A stretch of 64,000 nt of DNA from Sphingopyxis chilensis. GTDB taxonomy: Bacteria > Pseudomonadota > Alphaproteobacteria > Sphingomonadales > Sphingomonadaceae. The position numbers and the translations under genes are program-made. Within the stretch, counting starts at the first letter, position 1, and each line of letters starts with the position of its first letter. The stretch covers positions 777,501-841,500 of the forward strand of contig NZ_CP142394.1 in the NCBI RefSeq assembly GCF_035930445.1, in the 5' to 3' direction. Below the pieces are notes generated by a model. That model ran no database searches and had not been told where the DNA came from. It saw nothing but the letters and a program-made list of their open reading frames with translations. This document shows, one piece after another, positions 33,522-43,416 of this stretch.

Positions 33522-35711
33522 ATGAACAGGTGGGCCAAGGAGCGAGTGCGGTTGCTTTTGTCAGTTGCAGTCATCGGGGTGCAGGGATTCGGCGTCGCGC
33601 AGGCGTCAGAGGCCGCTGCCTCCGACGAGGTAAGTGAATCGCCAAGGGACGAGATCATTGTCACGGCCCAAAAACGAAGCCAGCGATTGCAGGATGTTCC
33701 GACTTCCGTTGCCGTCCTCACGGGCGATGCCCTGATAGACCAGGGTGTCAGCAATCTCGCCGATTACGTAAAGCAGGTCCCGGGCCTCGTCCTTCGCGAT
33801 GGCGGAGAGGGGACTGGCCAGCCCGTGATTCGTGGCATCAATACCGGCAGTGACCGGGGGCCGTTGGTCGGCGTATACCTCGACGATGCGCCGCTCACAC
33901 CGAGCTCGCCGCTCGTCCTCGCTGTCGGTTTCGTGTTCGATCCCGACCTGGCGGACATCGATCGAATTGAAATTCTGAAGGGCCCCCAATCGACACTGTA
34001 CGGTGCCTCGGCGATGGGCGGCGTAATCCGCTACGTGACCAAGCAGCCGAATCTAGACGATGTTAGCGGGTCTTTCCGTGGCGAGCTTACGCAGGTTACG
34101 CACGGAGATATCGGCTACGGGTTGCGAGCCTCGCTAAACACGCCGCTAGTTCCGGGCAAGGTCGCCCTCCGCGCCTCGGTGTTTCATCGTCGCCAACCAG
34201 GGTACGCGGACAACACGGCGCGGGAAAAAGATGCCAACTATTCGCGGACTACGGGAGGAAGGGCCTCGTTGCGTTTTGCGCTGAGTGAGACGGTCGAGAC
34301 GACATTCACCGGGCTCGCCCAGGATATCTACAGGAATGACCGGAGTGGAATTTATGTAAACTCCAGCCTAAAGCCCCTGAATGGATATTCTAATAGGTCC
34401 ATATTCGACAACTCATTCAGGGGTGAGTATCGAATCATAACAAATATAACTAAAGTCGACCTGGATTTTGCTGACCTTTCTAACATTTTATCCTATTCTG
34501 TAACGAAGAATAGGATCAATATGGATGTATCAAGCATAGCATTCCTTGGCGGACCTGGAACAGTTGGCGTCTTCTCTCAAAACGACGTGAAGTCGAAGCG
34601 ATTGTCGAACGAGCTTAGACTTGCTTCGAATCCGGGGAGCATCGAGTGGCTGGCCGGCTTCTATTATGACCGGGAACGAGATGTAAATTTCTATCCATTT
34701 CGAGGCACGGATGCCAACGGAGACTTCCTGCCCACGACAGTGCCCGGGTACGATATCTACACGTTTTTCAATCATGCGCGATATGACGAGTACGCTGCTT
34801 TCGGCAACGTCACTGCCAACTTCTCTGAATCTCTCGAAGCCACGGTGGGCGCGAGGTATTCGCGGAACAAGCAGTCATTTGACTTGTTCCGATCGGGCAT
34901 ATTGGGACAAGTTCCCATTCCTCCGCTGAATGACACGGATTCGAAAGTCACTTACCTCGCGACCGTTAGTTACAAGCCCACTCGGGATCTTACCCTCTAC
35001 GTGCGCGCCGCTAGTGGTTATCGGCCAGGCAGCACACAAATTCTGGCGCAAGACGCGATCGATGCGGGCGTTCCTATTACCTATCGTGCCGACACGCTTT
35101 GGAACTACGAGGCCGGCGTAAAGGGTCGAATTGCTCCGGGTGTGAATTTTGAGTTGGCCGCGTACCAGATCGACTGGAAGGATATTCAACTCGGCGCAGT
35201 GATTGGGAGACATTCGGTCATTTTGAATGCGGCGAAGGCTCGGTCCCGGGGAATCGAGGCCGCGATCGATATGCAACCGACGCCGGGACTAAGCATCAGT
35301 TTGCGAGGCGCCCATAGCAAGGGGTCGATCAAGGCGGCGGTACCCCAAGTGGGGGTGCAGGCGGGCGACCCCCTGCCGTTCTCGCCCGAGTGGTCGGGCG
35401 CTGCGATCATCGACCACGCGTTTAACGAAGGAGCCAGGCCCTCGCCGACGATCGGCCTCACGGCAAACCATCAAAGTTCGATGGGCAGCGTGTTTACCGA
35501 AACCGGTAGCACTAAGCTCGCCGCGCGGAGCCTGCTAGACCTGCGCGCCGGACTCAAGTGGCCTGGGTTCAGCATCATGGCGCGCGTTGACAACGTATTT
35601 GATAAGTTCGCGCTCAGTTCCGTCGGGACGACGTCCGACGGCAGCGGCAATCGCTTTGGTACGCTTGTCCGTCCAAGGACCTTCGCGATAGCCTTCGAGC
35701 TCAAGTACTAG
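33522..35711 (+). CDS. TonB-dependent outer-membrane receptor
   Basis: The 729-residue receptor has a signal peptide ending near VAQASEA, a TonB-box-like DEIIVTAQKRSQ, the plug domain (VPTSVAVLTGDALIDQG; GVYLDDAPLTPSS; DIDRIEILKGPQSTLYGASA), and a 22-strand barrel ending in an aromatic residue (FAIAFELKY). GGGAGGG precedes the ATG. It probably imports the substrate of the surrounding catabolic cluster, since a putative GntR operator lies upstream. The receptor resembles the sphingomonad TBDR expansion, in which ligand cannot be predicted from sequence alone. Confidence 0.93.
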   Translation: MNRWAKERVRLLLSVAVIGVQGFGVAQASEAAASDEVSESPRDEIIVTAQKRSQRLQDVPTSVAVLTGDALIDQGVSNLADYVKQVPGLVLRDGGEGTGQPVIRGINTGSDRGPLVGVYLDDAPLTPSSPLVLAVGFVFDPDLADIDRIEILKGPQSTLYGASAMGGVIRYVTKQPNLDDVSGSFRGELTQVTHGDIGYGLRASLNTPLVPGKVALRASVFHRRQPGYADNTAREKDANYSRTTGGRASLRFALSETVETTFTGLAQDIYRNDRSGIYVNSSLKPLNGYSNRSIFDNSFRGEYRIITNITKVDLDFADLSNILSYSVTKNRINMDVSSIAFLGGPGTVGVFSQNDVKSKRLSNELRLASNPGSIEWLAGFYYDRERDVNFYPFRGTDANGDFLPTTVPGYDIYTFFNHARYDEYAAFGNVTANFSESLEATVGARYSRNKQSFDLFRSGILGQVPIPPLNDTDSKVTYLATVSYKPTRDLTLYVRAASGYRPGSTQILAQDAIDAGVPITYRADTLWNYEAGVKGRIAPGVNFELAAYQIDWKDIQLGAVIGRHSVILNAAKARSRGIEAAIDMQPTPGLSISLRGAHSKGSIKAAVPQVGVQAGDPLPFSPEWSGAAIIDHAFNEGARPSPTIGLTANHQSSMGSVFTETGSTKLAARSLLDLRAGLKWPGFSIMARVDNVFDKFALSSVGTTSDGSGNRFGTLVRPRTFAIAFELKY

Positions 35712-35771
35712 GATCACGGGCTCAGCCCTCCGGGGTGTCGCCCGGCAACTATCCATCGCAGGGGAGGCCGC

Positions 35772-37400
35772 ATGTATTTCAGGCAACTGGCATTGACGGT
35801 ATCGGCATGCGCGCTTGCGGTTGCTGGTCACGTAGCTCATGCGGCGACCCGGGATGCTTCAGGTCGGGTTCCACCCGTTCAGGCGGCGAGGGGAGCGGGG
35901 AGCCCCGCAGCCCGTGGCGAAGTGGGATCGGGCCTGGAGTCACCAACTGCAAATAAGTGTCTTCAGGCAAAGTCTTTTGCTTTGAACATGCTCGATGCCG
36001 AAGCGACGGTCAAATCATCGTCCGTGGAATCATTGCCCGGGTTCGGTACGCGATATTGCCTTGTAGCGGGCGAGGTAAAAGGCGGGTTCCCAGAGTTTGA
36101 AATTCACCTGCCGACAGACAATTGGAACGGCCGTTTTGTCTCGCTCGCCGCAGCTGACGGCCCTGCATGCGCGAGTTACGTGAAGGACGGCTACGCGTGC
36201 ATGCCAATGTACCGGTTTGGGCTAAAGAATCCGCTTGAAAGCGCAGAATCGGGCAGTCCGGTGCAAGCGTTAGTGCGGCGCATCGTTGGAGGTCGCTACG
36301 ACTGGAACGGCTCAGTTCATACTCTAACCCAAGTAGCGAAATCGACTATCTCCGAGTTTTACGAGGATGCCGCCGAGTTCTCATATCTCATGGGGTGCTC
36401 CGCTGGCGGAAACTTAGCCCTGACCACTGCACAGCGTTTTCCAAGAGACTTCGACGGCGTGATGGCCGGCGGTGCCCAAACGGACTTTGGCGACTTTCTG
36501 CTGCGTCTGTTATATCACTCAAAATACATACAAAAATTGACTGATGCGGACATCCAAACGCTCCACGACGGAGCCCTGCGGGCTTGCGATGGTGATGACG
36601 GGCTAAAGGATGGGGTAATTAGCAATCCCATGAGCTGCAGGTTCTCTCCACGAGAATTGAAATGTGGTGGCCGCGGCCTGGCCGGGAAGTCTTGTCTCGG
36701 TGAGCCGGAGATCGATTTCGCGGAGCGGATATACTCTTCGCCGCGAGGGCGAGATGGAAAGCCGCTAGCTCCAGGGGTCGGGTTCTTGCCGGGTTCCGAA
36801 TTGCAGTGGAGGTTTTGGGGCTCGAAGAAAATGGATCGCAACCTGAGCGCCTTTTCCGAGCTCGCGTTCCCCGGCGCCAAGCCTGCGTTCAACTACGAGA
36901 ACGTCGATTTTGAGCGGGAATATGGGCGAATAGGCATAGGCGCAACCTATGTGCCTTCCACCCCTGACCTACGTCCTTTCCGTGCAGCTGGCGGGAAATT
37001 GATGATGGTGCAAGGGGCTGACGACGTAGGTGCACTCACGGGCCAGATGATCGATTATTTCGAAGTTGCTCGAGCTGTCGCTGGTGGAAAGGTCGATAAC
37101 TTCCTGAGGTTCTATCTCATCCCGGGCGCAAACCATTGCGGGGCGAGCGGCGCGGGTGCCCATTCCATCGACTCTCTTCCTTATCTCCGAACATGGGTCG
37201 AAAAAGGCGTCGGCCCGGATTTCCTAGTAGCCACCAAGCCAAATTCGAAGGGTGGTTCGTCAACGATCCTGCCCCCTGAGTCGACGAAGCCCGTGTTTAG
37301 CTTCCCCGGATATTATAAATATAGAGGGGAGGGCGATGTGAATAATGTCGATAGCTACGATAAAATAGATCCGGAATTTTTGCGAGGAAGCAAGTTCTAG
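35772..37400 (+). CDS. Tannase/feruloyl esterase family hydrolase
   Basis: The 542-residue exported protein has a signal peptide (MYFRQLALTVSACALAVAG, ending near VAHAA). It shows tannase-family features: the nucleophile motif GCSAGG in SYLMGCSAGGNLALTTAQRF followed by PRDFDGVMAGGAQ, and the C-terminal IPGANHCGASGAG with VEKGVGPDFLV. Family members hydrolyse esters of phenolic acids. GGGGAGG lies just upstream of the ATG, and the gene follows the receptor by 60 bp, so it probably acts in the periplasm on the material that receptor imports. Confidence 0.82.
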   Translation: MYFRQLALTVSACALAVAGHVAHAATRDASGRVPPVQAARGAGSPAARGEVGSGLESPTANKCLQAKSFALNMLDAEATVKSSSVESLPGFGTRYCLVAGEVKGGFPEFEIHLPTDNWNGRFVSLAAADGPACASYVKDGYACMPMYRFGLKNPLESAESGSPVQALVRRIVGGRYDWNGSVHTLTQVAKSTISEFYEDAAEFSYLMGCSAGGNLALTTAQRFPRDFDGVMAGGAQTDFGDFLLRLLYHSKYIQKLTDADIQTLHDGALRACDGDDGLKDGVISNPMSCRFSPRELKCGGRGLAGKSCLGEPEIDFAERIYSSPRGRDGKPLAPGVGFLPGSELQWRFWGSKKMDRNLSAFSELAFPGAKPAFNYENVDFEREYGRIGIGATYVPSTPDLRPFRAAGGKLMMVQGADDVGALTGQMIDYFEVARAVAGGKVDNFLRFYLIPGANHCGASGAGAHSIDSLPYLRTWVEKGVGPDFLVATKPNSKGGSSTILPPESTKPVFSFPGYYKYRGEGDVNNVDSYDKIDPEFLRGSKF

Positions 37401-38065
37401 AAAAGATAATTATTCAGAAAATTAATTATACCGAGGCCGTTTTGTATCTGCGGAATCTCAGGATCTCGAACATGTTCCGTTGTACTCGCTAGTTGGGATC
37501 TCTCAATGTCAGGACCGCTACGCCATGCAGTGGAGCAAGTCTCCTGTCCAGGAGAGCTGCCTCGCAAATGCCCGCGTGAGCGAACGATTTGCCTCCGATT
37601 AGAATCCTACCATTGTCCCTTAATCCTGACACAGGTTTTATCGATACTTTGTGAAGAAGCTTCTTTCCCAATCGATGTACACTTCGAACGCCGCGCAAAG
37701 AGATTGGTGATAAATATTTGGTTCGATCGCCTCGCGCTGCGACCGACGGCTCGTCTCTTGTGTCGTATCGAAGCGTTGCGTCCCGTTCAGTGGGCCGAGT
37801 ATCTGGAATCGTCTGGCCGCGCTGTTGACGTTGGCTGGAAGATGCGGCGCTAGCCGGCGGAACTAGGGTCAGGATCCGTAATTGCGGAGCTACGGCCTAA
37901 TAAGGCTATGGGCTCAACGAAGTAGTTGGCGTTCCCTCGTAACGCTGGAGGTGGCATTCTGCGACGTGGGGAGCGCTCGGATTTGGGGCTAGCGGTCGGG
38001 TTTCCGATGAGTGCGGGCGAGGCGCGGTTAAAACCAATACTGTCTTGACGTCGCAGCGACTTACG
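37401..38065. other. Intergenic stretch with one possible small gene
   Basis: The only candidate is a 115-codon plus-strand frame at 37506-37853. Its central part (ICLRLESYHCPLILTQVLSI, then IDVHFERRAKRLVINIWFDR) looks like a folded alpha/beta protein, faintly ACT-like, though no good ribosome-binding site precedes the ATG. The flanking ~210 bp on the right and ~100 bp on the left show no gene. This interval is the seam between the catabolic cluster and the defence-like block. Confidence 0.35.
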
Positions 38066-38740
38066 CTAGGTGCGCCGCCTGCTCATTTTTCTTCCCCATT
38101 GAAGCCATGTTTGCGAGTTTGTCAGCTTTGATGCGACAACGCGCAAAGACGGGAGGCCGCTGATTTCGCGGAAAGTGTCGGTAATGCTCTCCGCAACCGT
38201 CGCGGGCAACCACGGGTTCAGAACGATACGATTTATCCAGGATAATTCGATTTCGAGATAGTGAGTGTCATCATCGCAAGCACCGGTATAAATGATCCTA
38301 TACTCTTCCTCCGCGCGAAATCCGGCCCGCTTTAAAAAAGGGAGGTCGCGAGCTTCGTACTCGCAATCCTCAATTTCACTGAGCCGAATGTATTCCATTG
38401 GCTGAGCCCGGTAATCTGGATTATTCCTAACGCTTTCGACTAAGGCCTTCTTTTGCAGATCGATAAAGCAACCGTCTGTCGAGTGAGTAAAAACCCGCCA
38501 GTGATGATACGTTTCCGCACTCTCGGTGCAGCATAGCGCCTTCAAGCTCGCGCACCGGGTTCTGTTGCGATATAATCTCATAAACTCGGCGTCGTTACGG
38601 TCATCCCATTTATCGGGGTCCAGAAACGCGATCCGTTTCTTGCGAAGTGTATCGATTGCGGAGCCGATTGTGGTAAATCGTCTCAGGCTTTGTTTGGCTG
38701 CAATTTTCTTCACAATCTCGCTGTATAGATTATTCGACAT
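38066..38740 (-). CDS. DUF2971-like protein
   Basis: The 224-residue protein shows features of the DUF2971 family: LRRFTTIGSAIDTLRKKRIA then FLDPDKWDDRND near the N-terminus, ALCCTESAETYHHWRVFTHS in the middle and FLKRAGFRAEEEYRIIYTG. Members are common in defence islands and near toxin-like genes, but the biochemical role is unknown. It is divergent from the large ATPase gene, with a 210-bp gap. No signal peptide or membrane segment is present. Confidence 0.65.
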   Translation of the reverse strand: MSNNLYSEIVKKIAAKQSLRRFTTIGSAIDTLRKKRIAFLDPDKWDDRNDAEFMRLYRNRTRCASLKALCCTESAETYHHWRVFTHSTDGCFIDLQKKALVESVRNNPDYRAQPMEYIRLSEIEDCEYEARDLPFLKRAGFRAEEEYRIIYTGACDDDTHYLEIELSWINRIVLNPWLPATVAESITDTFREISGLPSLRVVASKLTNSQTWLQWGRKMSRRRT

Positions 38741-38950
38741 TGCATCCAGTCGCGTGTCGGCTCAGAGCCTGATCTATGTAATTATGACAGTGATCGCTCG
38801 AGCTGGGCCGCGGTCGTCCTACCCTTTTATCGCAGTGGGTGTTGGTTGTTGCCTAAAACAGTGGAGCGTGGTTCCGAGATGACCGAGACCAACCCGGATC
38901 GGGTGATACCGGTCCTTGCTCTTGCGTGCGGCTTCTGATTGTTGTCGGCA

Positions 38951-41900
38951 ATGGCTGAATCCTTGCAGAAACTTGGGCAGGAGCGACCGGGGGCGTTCCG
39001 AGACTTGCAGATCGCGGCAAAGGCCGCCGCGCAATTCATTTGGGACGCGAACGAAGATGCGGATGCGGGCTCGGTTGCGGAAGTGCCCATCGATCCGATG
39101 GATCCGGCATTCGCCGCCGCCTTCATCGAAGCGTTGAACGGTCATTTGCAGTCGACCGGCAACCTCCTAAAAAAGGCGATACGGGGGGCGGCGAGGAGCG
39201 CCGAGGGAACGAACGTCGATCCCTTTCACGGCATCATCGAAGTTGTCCAGAATGCCGATGACCAGCGCGCCACAGCGGTTCGCCTGGCACTACGCGACGG
39301 TCCGGACGGTCGCCAGCTGCTCATCGTTCACGACGGAACGCCGGTGACCTATCGCAACGTCGCCGGAATGATGTTGCCGTATGTCACGACGAAGGAAGAC
39401 GAGGCCGATCAGCGCGGCCGGTTCGGGATCGGCCTCAAGACGTTGCGTCGCATTTCTCGCGGCCTTACCGTTCACAGTGGCCCTTATCATTTCGGGACTG
39501 GCGCCGAAGTCGAGATTCGCAACGCGAAAGCCGAAGCAGAAATTCCCGACTTCTTCGACATCGATAACGATACGCTTATCGTCCTCGATCTCCACGATTT
39601 CGACGAGGAGGCATTCACTCGCTGGTTCGAGACATGGAGCGGAGACAGCCTCATTTTTCTCGAGTTCGTTCGCAGCGTGACTTGGCGGCGCGACGAAGGC
39701 GAGTCGCTCATTGCCGGGACCGAGCCATCCGATTGGAGACTTGTCGAAAGCCCTGCTGCGTTGGGCGTTACACTCGAGTGCCGGGATATCAAGTCGGGCG
39801 CGAATCTGTGGACGGTGCTTCGCGCGCATGTCCCGGTGCCCACCGATCGGCGTCGCTCCTATAAGAGCACCGGAGCCACGACCGCGATCTCGTTCGCGAG
39901 CTGCGGCGAGGACCAATTGAATGGCCTCTTTGTCGGCTTCCGGACCCGCGTGCCAACGCACCTGCCATTTGCCATCGACGCCCAGTTCGATCCAACCTCA
40001 TCGCGCGAAAATATTCTTGAGGACGGCTGGAACGAATGGCTTATTGAAAGCTGTGCACGTGTCCTTGCCGCGGCGGGGGCTGCCTTGCTGCGTGAAGATT
40101 CACCGCAGGCGTGGAAATTCATACCCTTGCCCGGCGACCATGTCGGTGACGAGGGGTCGGGGTGGCCGCGTGAACCCTTCGACGCCTGTTTCGTCGCCGC
40201 CCGCTCGCTTTTTGCCGAACATGCTGTGCTTCCCACCGATGCGGGCGAACTCGGCTTGGACCAGCTCGCTTACGAAGGAGCGGAACTCACCCATATTCTC
40301 GACCCGGTCGATACGGCGCGTCTCGCCGAACGGACATCCGCCATCGGGCATTCGGCGCGCGACCGCGGCGAGAGATGGCGGTCCGTGCTCGACGAACTCG
40401 ACATCAGCATGCGGGTCGGACCGGATCATGTCTTGGACGCGATCGAGGTCGGCAGCTTTGCGGACAAATCGCCCGACTGGTGGATCGAAACCGCCGCCAC
40501 TCTCGTCGACGTCATGGCTTCCCACGATATTCACGGGCGACTTCTGTGGCTTTGCGGCGATGGGACCCCAGCGGCTTCATCGGCGAAAGGCACGACGAAC
40601 CGGAAGCTCTTCTTCGGCAGCGTCGATCATGCCTTCGCCGATAAGCACGGCCTGTACTGCCGTCTTCATCCGGCCTTCGGCTCAGAGCGCGGCGAAGCCG
40701 CCCAGGCATGGCTCGCGGCACACGCCGATTTTTCGACGCGCACTACCAATGAGGATGTGCTCGGTGCCTTCGCGGAAAAGCATCTCGAAGAACCGATCGC
40801 AATCGATGATCCGACGCTGTCGGAGATCAAGACGCTGTTCGACCCCATTTCCGATACGAAGGCGTCAAAGATCGGACAACTGCTGGGCCGCGCGCTTCTG
40901 CTCGAAGCGAACAATGGGACGCGCCGCGGTCCGACGAGGCTGGTGTCGCCGCCCGATGCCTATCTCCCCAAGGCAATCGACAAGGATACGCCACACTGGC
41001 CCAATGCGGCGGCAGGGATCGAGGGATTGTGGTGGCTCTCCCCGACCTATGAGGATCGGCTCCGCACTGGCCTCGGCAAGGCGAAGCGGCGTCAGGACGG
41101 CATTCGACCGCGCGGTGCCAAGCGTTTTCTCGCTCTGCTAGGTGTAGGAACGTCGCCGCGCCTGACCTCCGTATCGCAAGTCGCGCCGACGGCTTTGCAG
41201 CGTCGCGAACTCATTGATATCGATGCGACCGATGTCGAAACCGACGTGGCGTCCGACGACCTCGATGCGCTTCTTGACATCATTACCGGGGAAAGCGGTA
41301 GCGCCACTGTTAGGGATCGCAGGCAGCGCGCCATATGGCTGATCCGGTCAATGGCCCGCGATTGGGACAAGTTTGCCGGGCGTGCGAAGGTGGCGTCGCG
41401 GAAGGTCGGCAGAAAATGGATATATCCCAGGGCGCCGGTGACGGCGCGATGGCTTAGCAGGCTGCGCGAGCTTGCCTGGGTGCCCGTCGGCCGGTCGGGC
41501 TTCAGCGTGCCGGGTCAGGCGGTCCTAAAGAATAACAGCACCGAGGCCATCTACGGGACGGCGGATTTCGTTCAGGGGATCGAACCCGGCGACATTCCGG
41601 AGGCGATGGCCGAGGCGCTCGGCTTTGTCCGCAGCGTTCGCGCGAACGACCTGGTGGCGATGCTCGAGAATATGCGCGCTGGAAACATCGCTTTTGATCG
41701 AGGAAAGGTGAAGCTCGCATATCGCCACCTGAACCAGCTGGCACCTCGTCAGACTTGGGAACTGGTCGGCGAAATGAGCGTCGCGTCGCTTCGCAAACGC
41801 TTCACGGACGGCGGCGGGCTGGTCGTCGTCGAGCAGGGCGACGGCACCCCGATGTGGCGGCGCCCCAATCAGGTGCTGCGCGGCAAACGCATTTTGCCGA

Positions 41901-43408
41901 TGTCAGCTCGCTATGTCCCGGACAGCGATGCCTATGACAGGCTGTGGCGGATACTTCAGGTCGAGGAGACGCGGATCGCGGACTGTGTCGGCTTCCTGAA
42001 GAGTCATGCCGAGCGTTGCGGAACCCGCGAGCAGGCCGGTGAACTGATCGAAGTATATAATTTCCTCGAAACCCTCCTTGCCGACGCTGATGGCCGCCAG
42101 GCCGAGACCGTTCGGCACGTGCCGCTTGCGTGTGGGGACGTCTGGCGTGTGCGCCGGCCTATCCATCTTGTAGAGCGGGACGATTTGCGCGAAGGTCTAC
42201 GTGACGCGCTTCCCTCGATGTTTTTCTGGGATTCCCCGTGCGATCCCGCGACGATCCCGCGGCTTGTAAAGGCGCTCGGCGTCGGTCGGATCGATCCGAT
42301 GGTCAAACCAGCACCGGGGGCACGGGCGGCGGAACTCGGCGAAGATCATACCGAGCGCTTTCGCCGGGCCGTCACGCACCTGTCCGACCAGCTGGCGCGG
42401 ACCGCGACGAGCCAGCGCAGCACGCTGCAGATTGGCTGGGACGAGCTCAGGGAGATGAAGCTCTTCGTTTACGACGATCTTGTTCCCGTGGTCGTCTCCG
42501 ATCCCGCCCTCGCTGGACGCATCCCGCTGGACCTTCGTGTCCATGTTTCGCGGCGACCGCTCGAACTCCACATTTCCGCCGATGCGCTCGGCGTGCGCGC
42601 GGTCGGTGGCAGGGCGATTGCATCCTTTTTTGCGAAATCGTCGAGCTGGGCCTTCGACGGCGAATGGGCGCTGGCGTGGCAGGAAGCTGGTGAGAGGGAA
42701 GCTGACGGGCTGAGATTCGCCGCCGACGAAGAGGAACGCCGCCGCCAGACGGAGGCTGAGGCTGCACGCATTCGCGTCGCGCGCAAGGGCAACAAGGTCG
42801 CGCTGCCGGGCGGGGCCGCTTCCCCGACGCCGTCTCCGCCGCCGGCACCCCTGCCGCCGCGCAAGCTTAAAAGCGCTCTCGTTGGGATCGGCGAAGTGAC
42901 GGTCGTGCCGGGCATGCAGCCGAAGCCGCCCGGCGAGCAGCGCAAAAAGCCGCTGTCTTCGCCGCCATCCCGCTCTTCGCCATCGTCGTCGGCGGGCATG
43001 CAGCAGGCGAATGTCGCTTACACCGACGCGGAGCTCGAGAATTTCGGCTGGGCGCTCGTGGAGCATGTGCTGACCGATGCGGACGGACCAGAACTCGTCG
43101 ATTTTCGCAAGCGGCATCACGTTGGCGCCGATGGGGCCTTGGACTGGAAGCGCTTCGTCGAGCTCAAGGCAAGCGCACGGTCGATGCCCACTTCGGTGAA
43201 GATGACGATCGTCGAATATGCCCGCGCGATCGAGAAGGGCAGCGATTATATCCTCGCGCTGACGTGTGGGGCGGAGGAAGGTTATGAAACCAGGGTCAAG
43301 CTGATCTTCGATCCGGCACGGACCGCGACAGTCTCAAGGTCGGAAGGCGTCAATGTCAGCGGGCTCGCCGATGCCGCCGGGATCGAAATCGTAATTCCTG
43401 ACGAATAG
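38951..43408 (+). CDS. Giant GHKL ATPase (sacsin-like N-terminus) with PD-(D/E)XK-like NOV/DUF3883-type C-terminus
   Basis: The 1485-residue cytoplasmic protein opens with a sacsin-type GHKL ATPase: N-box GIIEVVQNADDQ (about 94-105), LLIVHDGTP (about 123-131) and GRFGIGLKTL (about 156-165). A long middle region follows without recognised domains. Near the end a Pro-rich linker (about 1290-1350) leads to ADGALDWKRFVELKAS, with D about 1398 and ELK 1404-1406. Together with VKMTIVEYARAIEKGSDYIL, this resembles the NOV C-terminal/DUF3883 nuclease-like domain. ATG 38951 is chosen over TTG 38939; no clear Shine-Dalgarno is visible. The architecture, ATPase plus possible nuclease, suggests a DNA-acting defence effector. 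Confidence 0.75.
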   Translation: MAESLQKLGQERPGAFRDLQIAAKAAAQFIWDANEDADAGSVAEVPIDPMDPAFAAAFIEALNGHLQSTGNLLKKAIRGAARSAEGTNVDPFHGIIEVVQNADDQRATAVRLALRDGPDGRQLLIVHDGTPVTYRNVAGMMLPYVTTKEDEADQRGRFGIGLKTLRRISRGLTVHSGPYHFGTGAEVEIRNAKAEAEIPDFFDIDNDTLIVLDLHDFDEEAFTRWFETWSGDSLIFLEFVRSVTWRRDEGESLIAGTEPSDWRLVESPAALGVTLECRDIKSGANLWTVLRAHVPVPTDRRRSYKSTGATTAISFASCGEDQLNGLFVGFRTRVPTHLPFAIDAQFDPTSSRENILEDGWNEWLIESCARVLAAAGAALLREDSPQAWKFIPLPGDHVGDEGSGWPREPFDACFVAARSLFAEHAVLPTDAGELGLDQLAYEGAELTHILDPVDTARLAERTSAIGHSARDRGERWRSVLDELDISMRVGPDHVLDAIEVGSFADKSPDWWIETAATLVDVMASHDIHGRLLWLCGDGTPAASSAKGTTNRKLFFGSVDHAFADKHGLYCRLHPAFGSERGEAAQAWLAAHADFSTRTTNEDVLGAFAEKHLEEPIAIDDPTLSEIKTLFDPISDTKASKIGQLLGRALLLEANNGTRRGPTRLVSPPDAYLPKAIDKDTPHWPNAAAGIEGLWWLSPTYEDRLRTGLGKAKRRQDGIRPRGAKRFLALLGVGTSPRLTSVSQVAPTALQRRELIDIDATDVETDVASDDLDALLDIITGESGSATVRDRRQRAIWLIRSMARDWDKFAGRAKVASRKVGRKWIYPRAPVTARWLSRLRELAWVPVGRSGFSVPGQAVLKNNSTEAIYGTADFVQGIEPGDIPEAMAEALGFVRSVRANDLVAMLENMRAGNIAFDRGKVKLAYRHLNQLAPRQTWELVGEMSVASLRKRFTDGGGLVVVEQGDGTPMWRRPNQVLRGKRILPMSARYVPDSDAYDRLWRILQVEETRIADCVGFLKSHAERCGTREQAGELIEVYNFLETLLADADGRQAETVRHVPLACGDVWRVRRPIHLVERDDLREGLRDALPSMFFWDSPCDPATIPRLVKALGVGRIDPMVKPAPGARAAELGEDHTERFRRAVTHLSDQLARTATSQRSTLQIGWDELREMKLFVYDDLVPVVVSDPALAGRIPLDLRVHVSRRPLELHISADALGVRAVGGRAIASFFAKSSSWAFDGEWALAWQEAGEREADGLRFAADEEERRRQTEAEAARIRVARKGNKVALPGGAASPTPSPPPAPLPPRKLKSALVGIGEVTVVPGMQPKPPGEQRKKPLSSPPSRSSPSSSAGMQQANVAYTDAELENFGWALVEHVLTDADGPELVDFRKRHHVGADGALDWKRFVELKASARSMPTSVKMTIVEYARAIEKGSDYILALTCGAEEGYETRVKLIFDPARTATVSRSEGVNVSGLADAAGIEIVIPDE

Positions 43409-43416
43409 CTCCCAGT

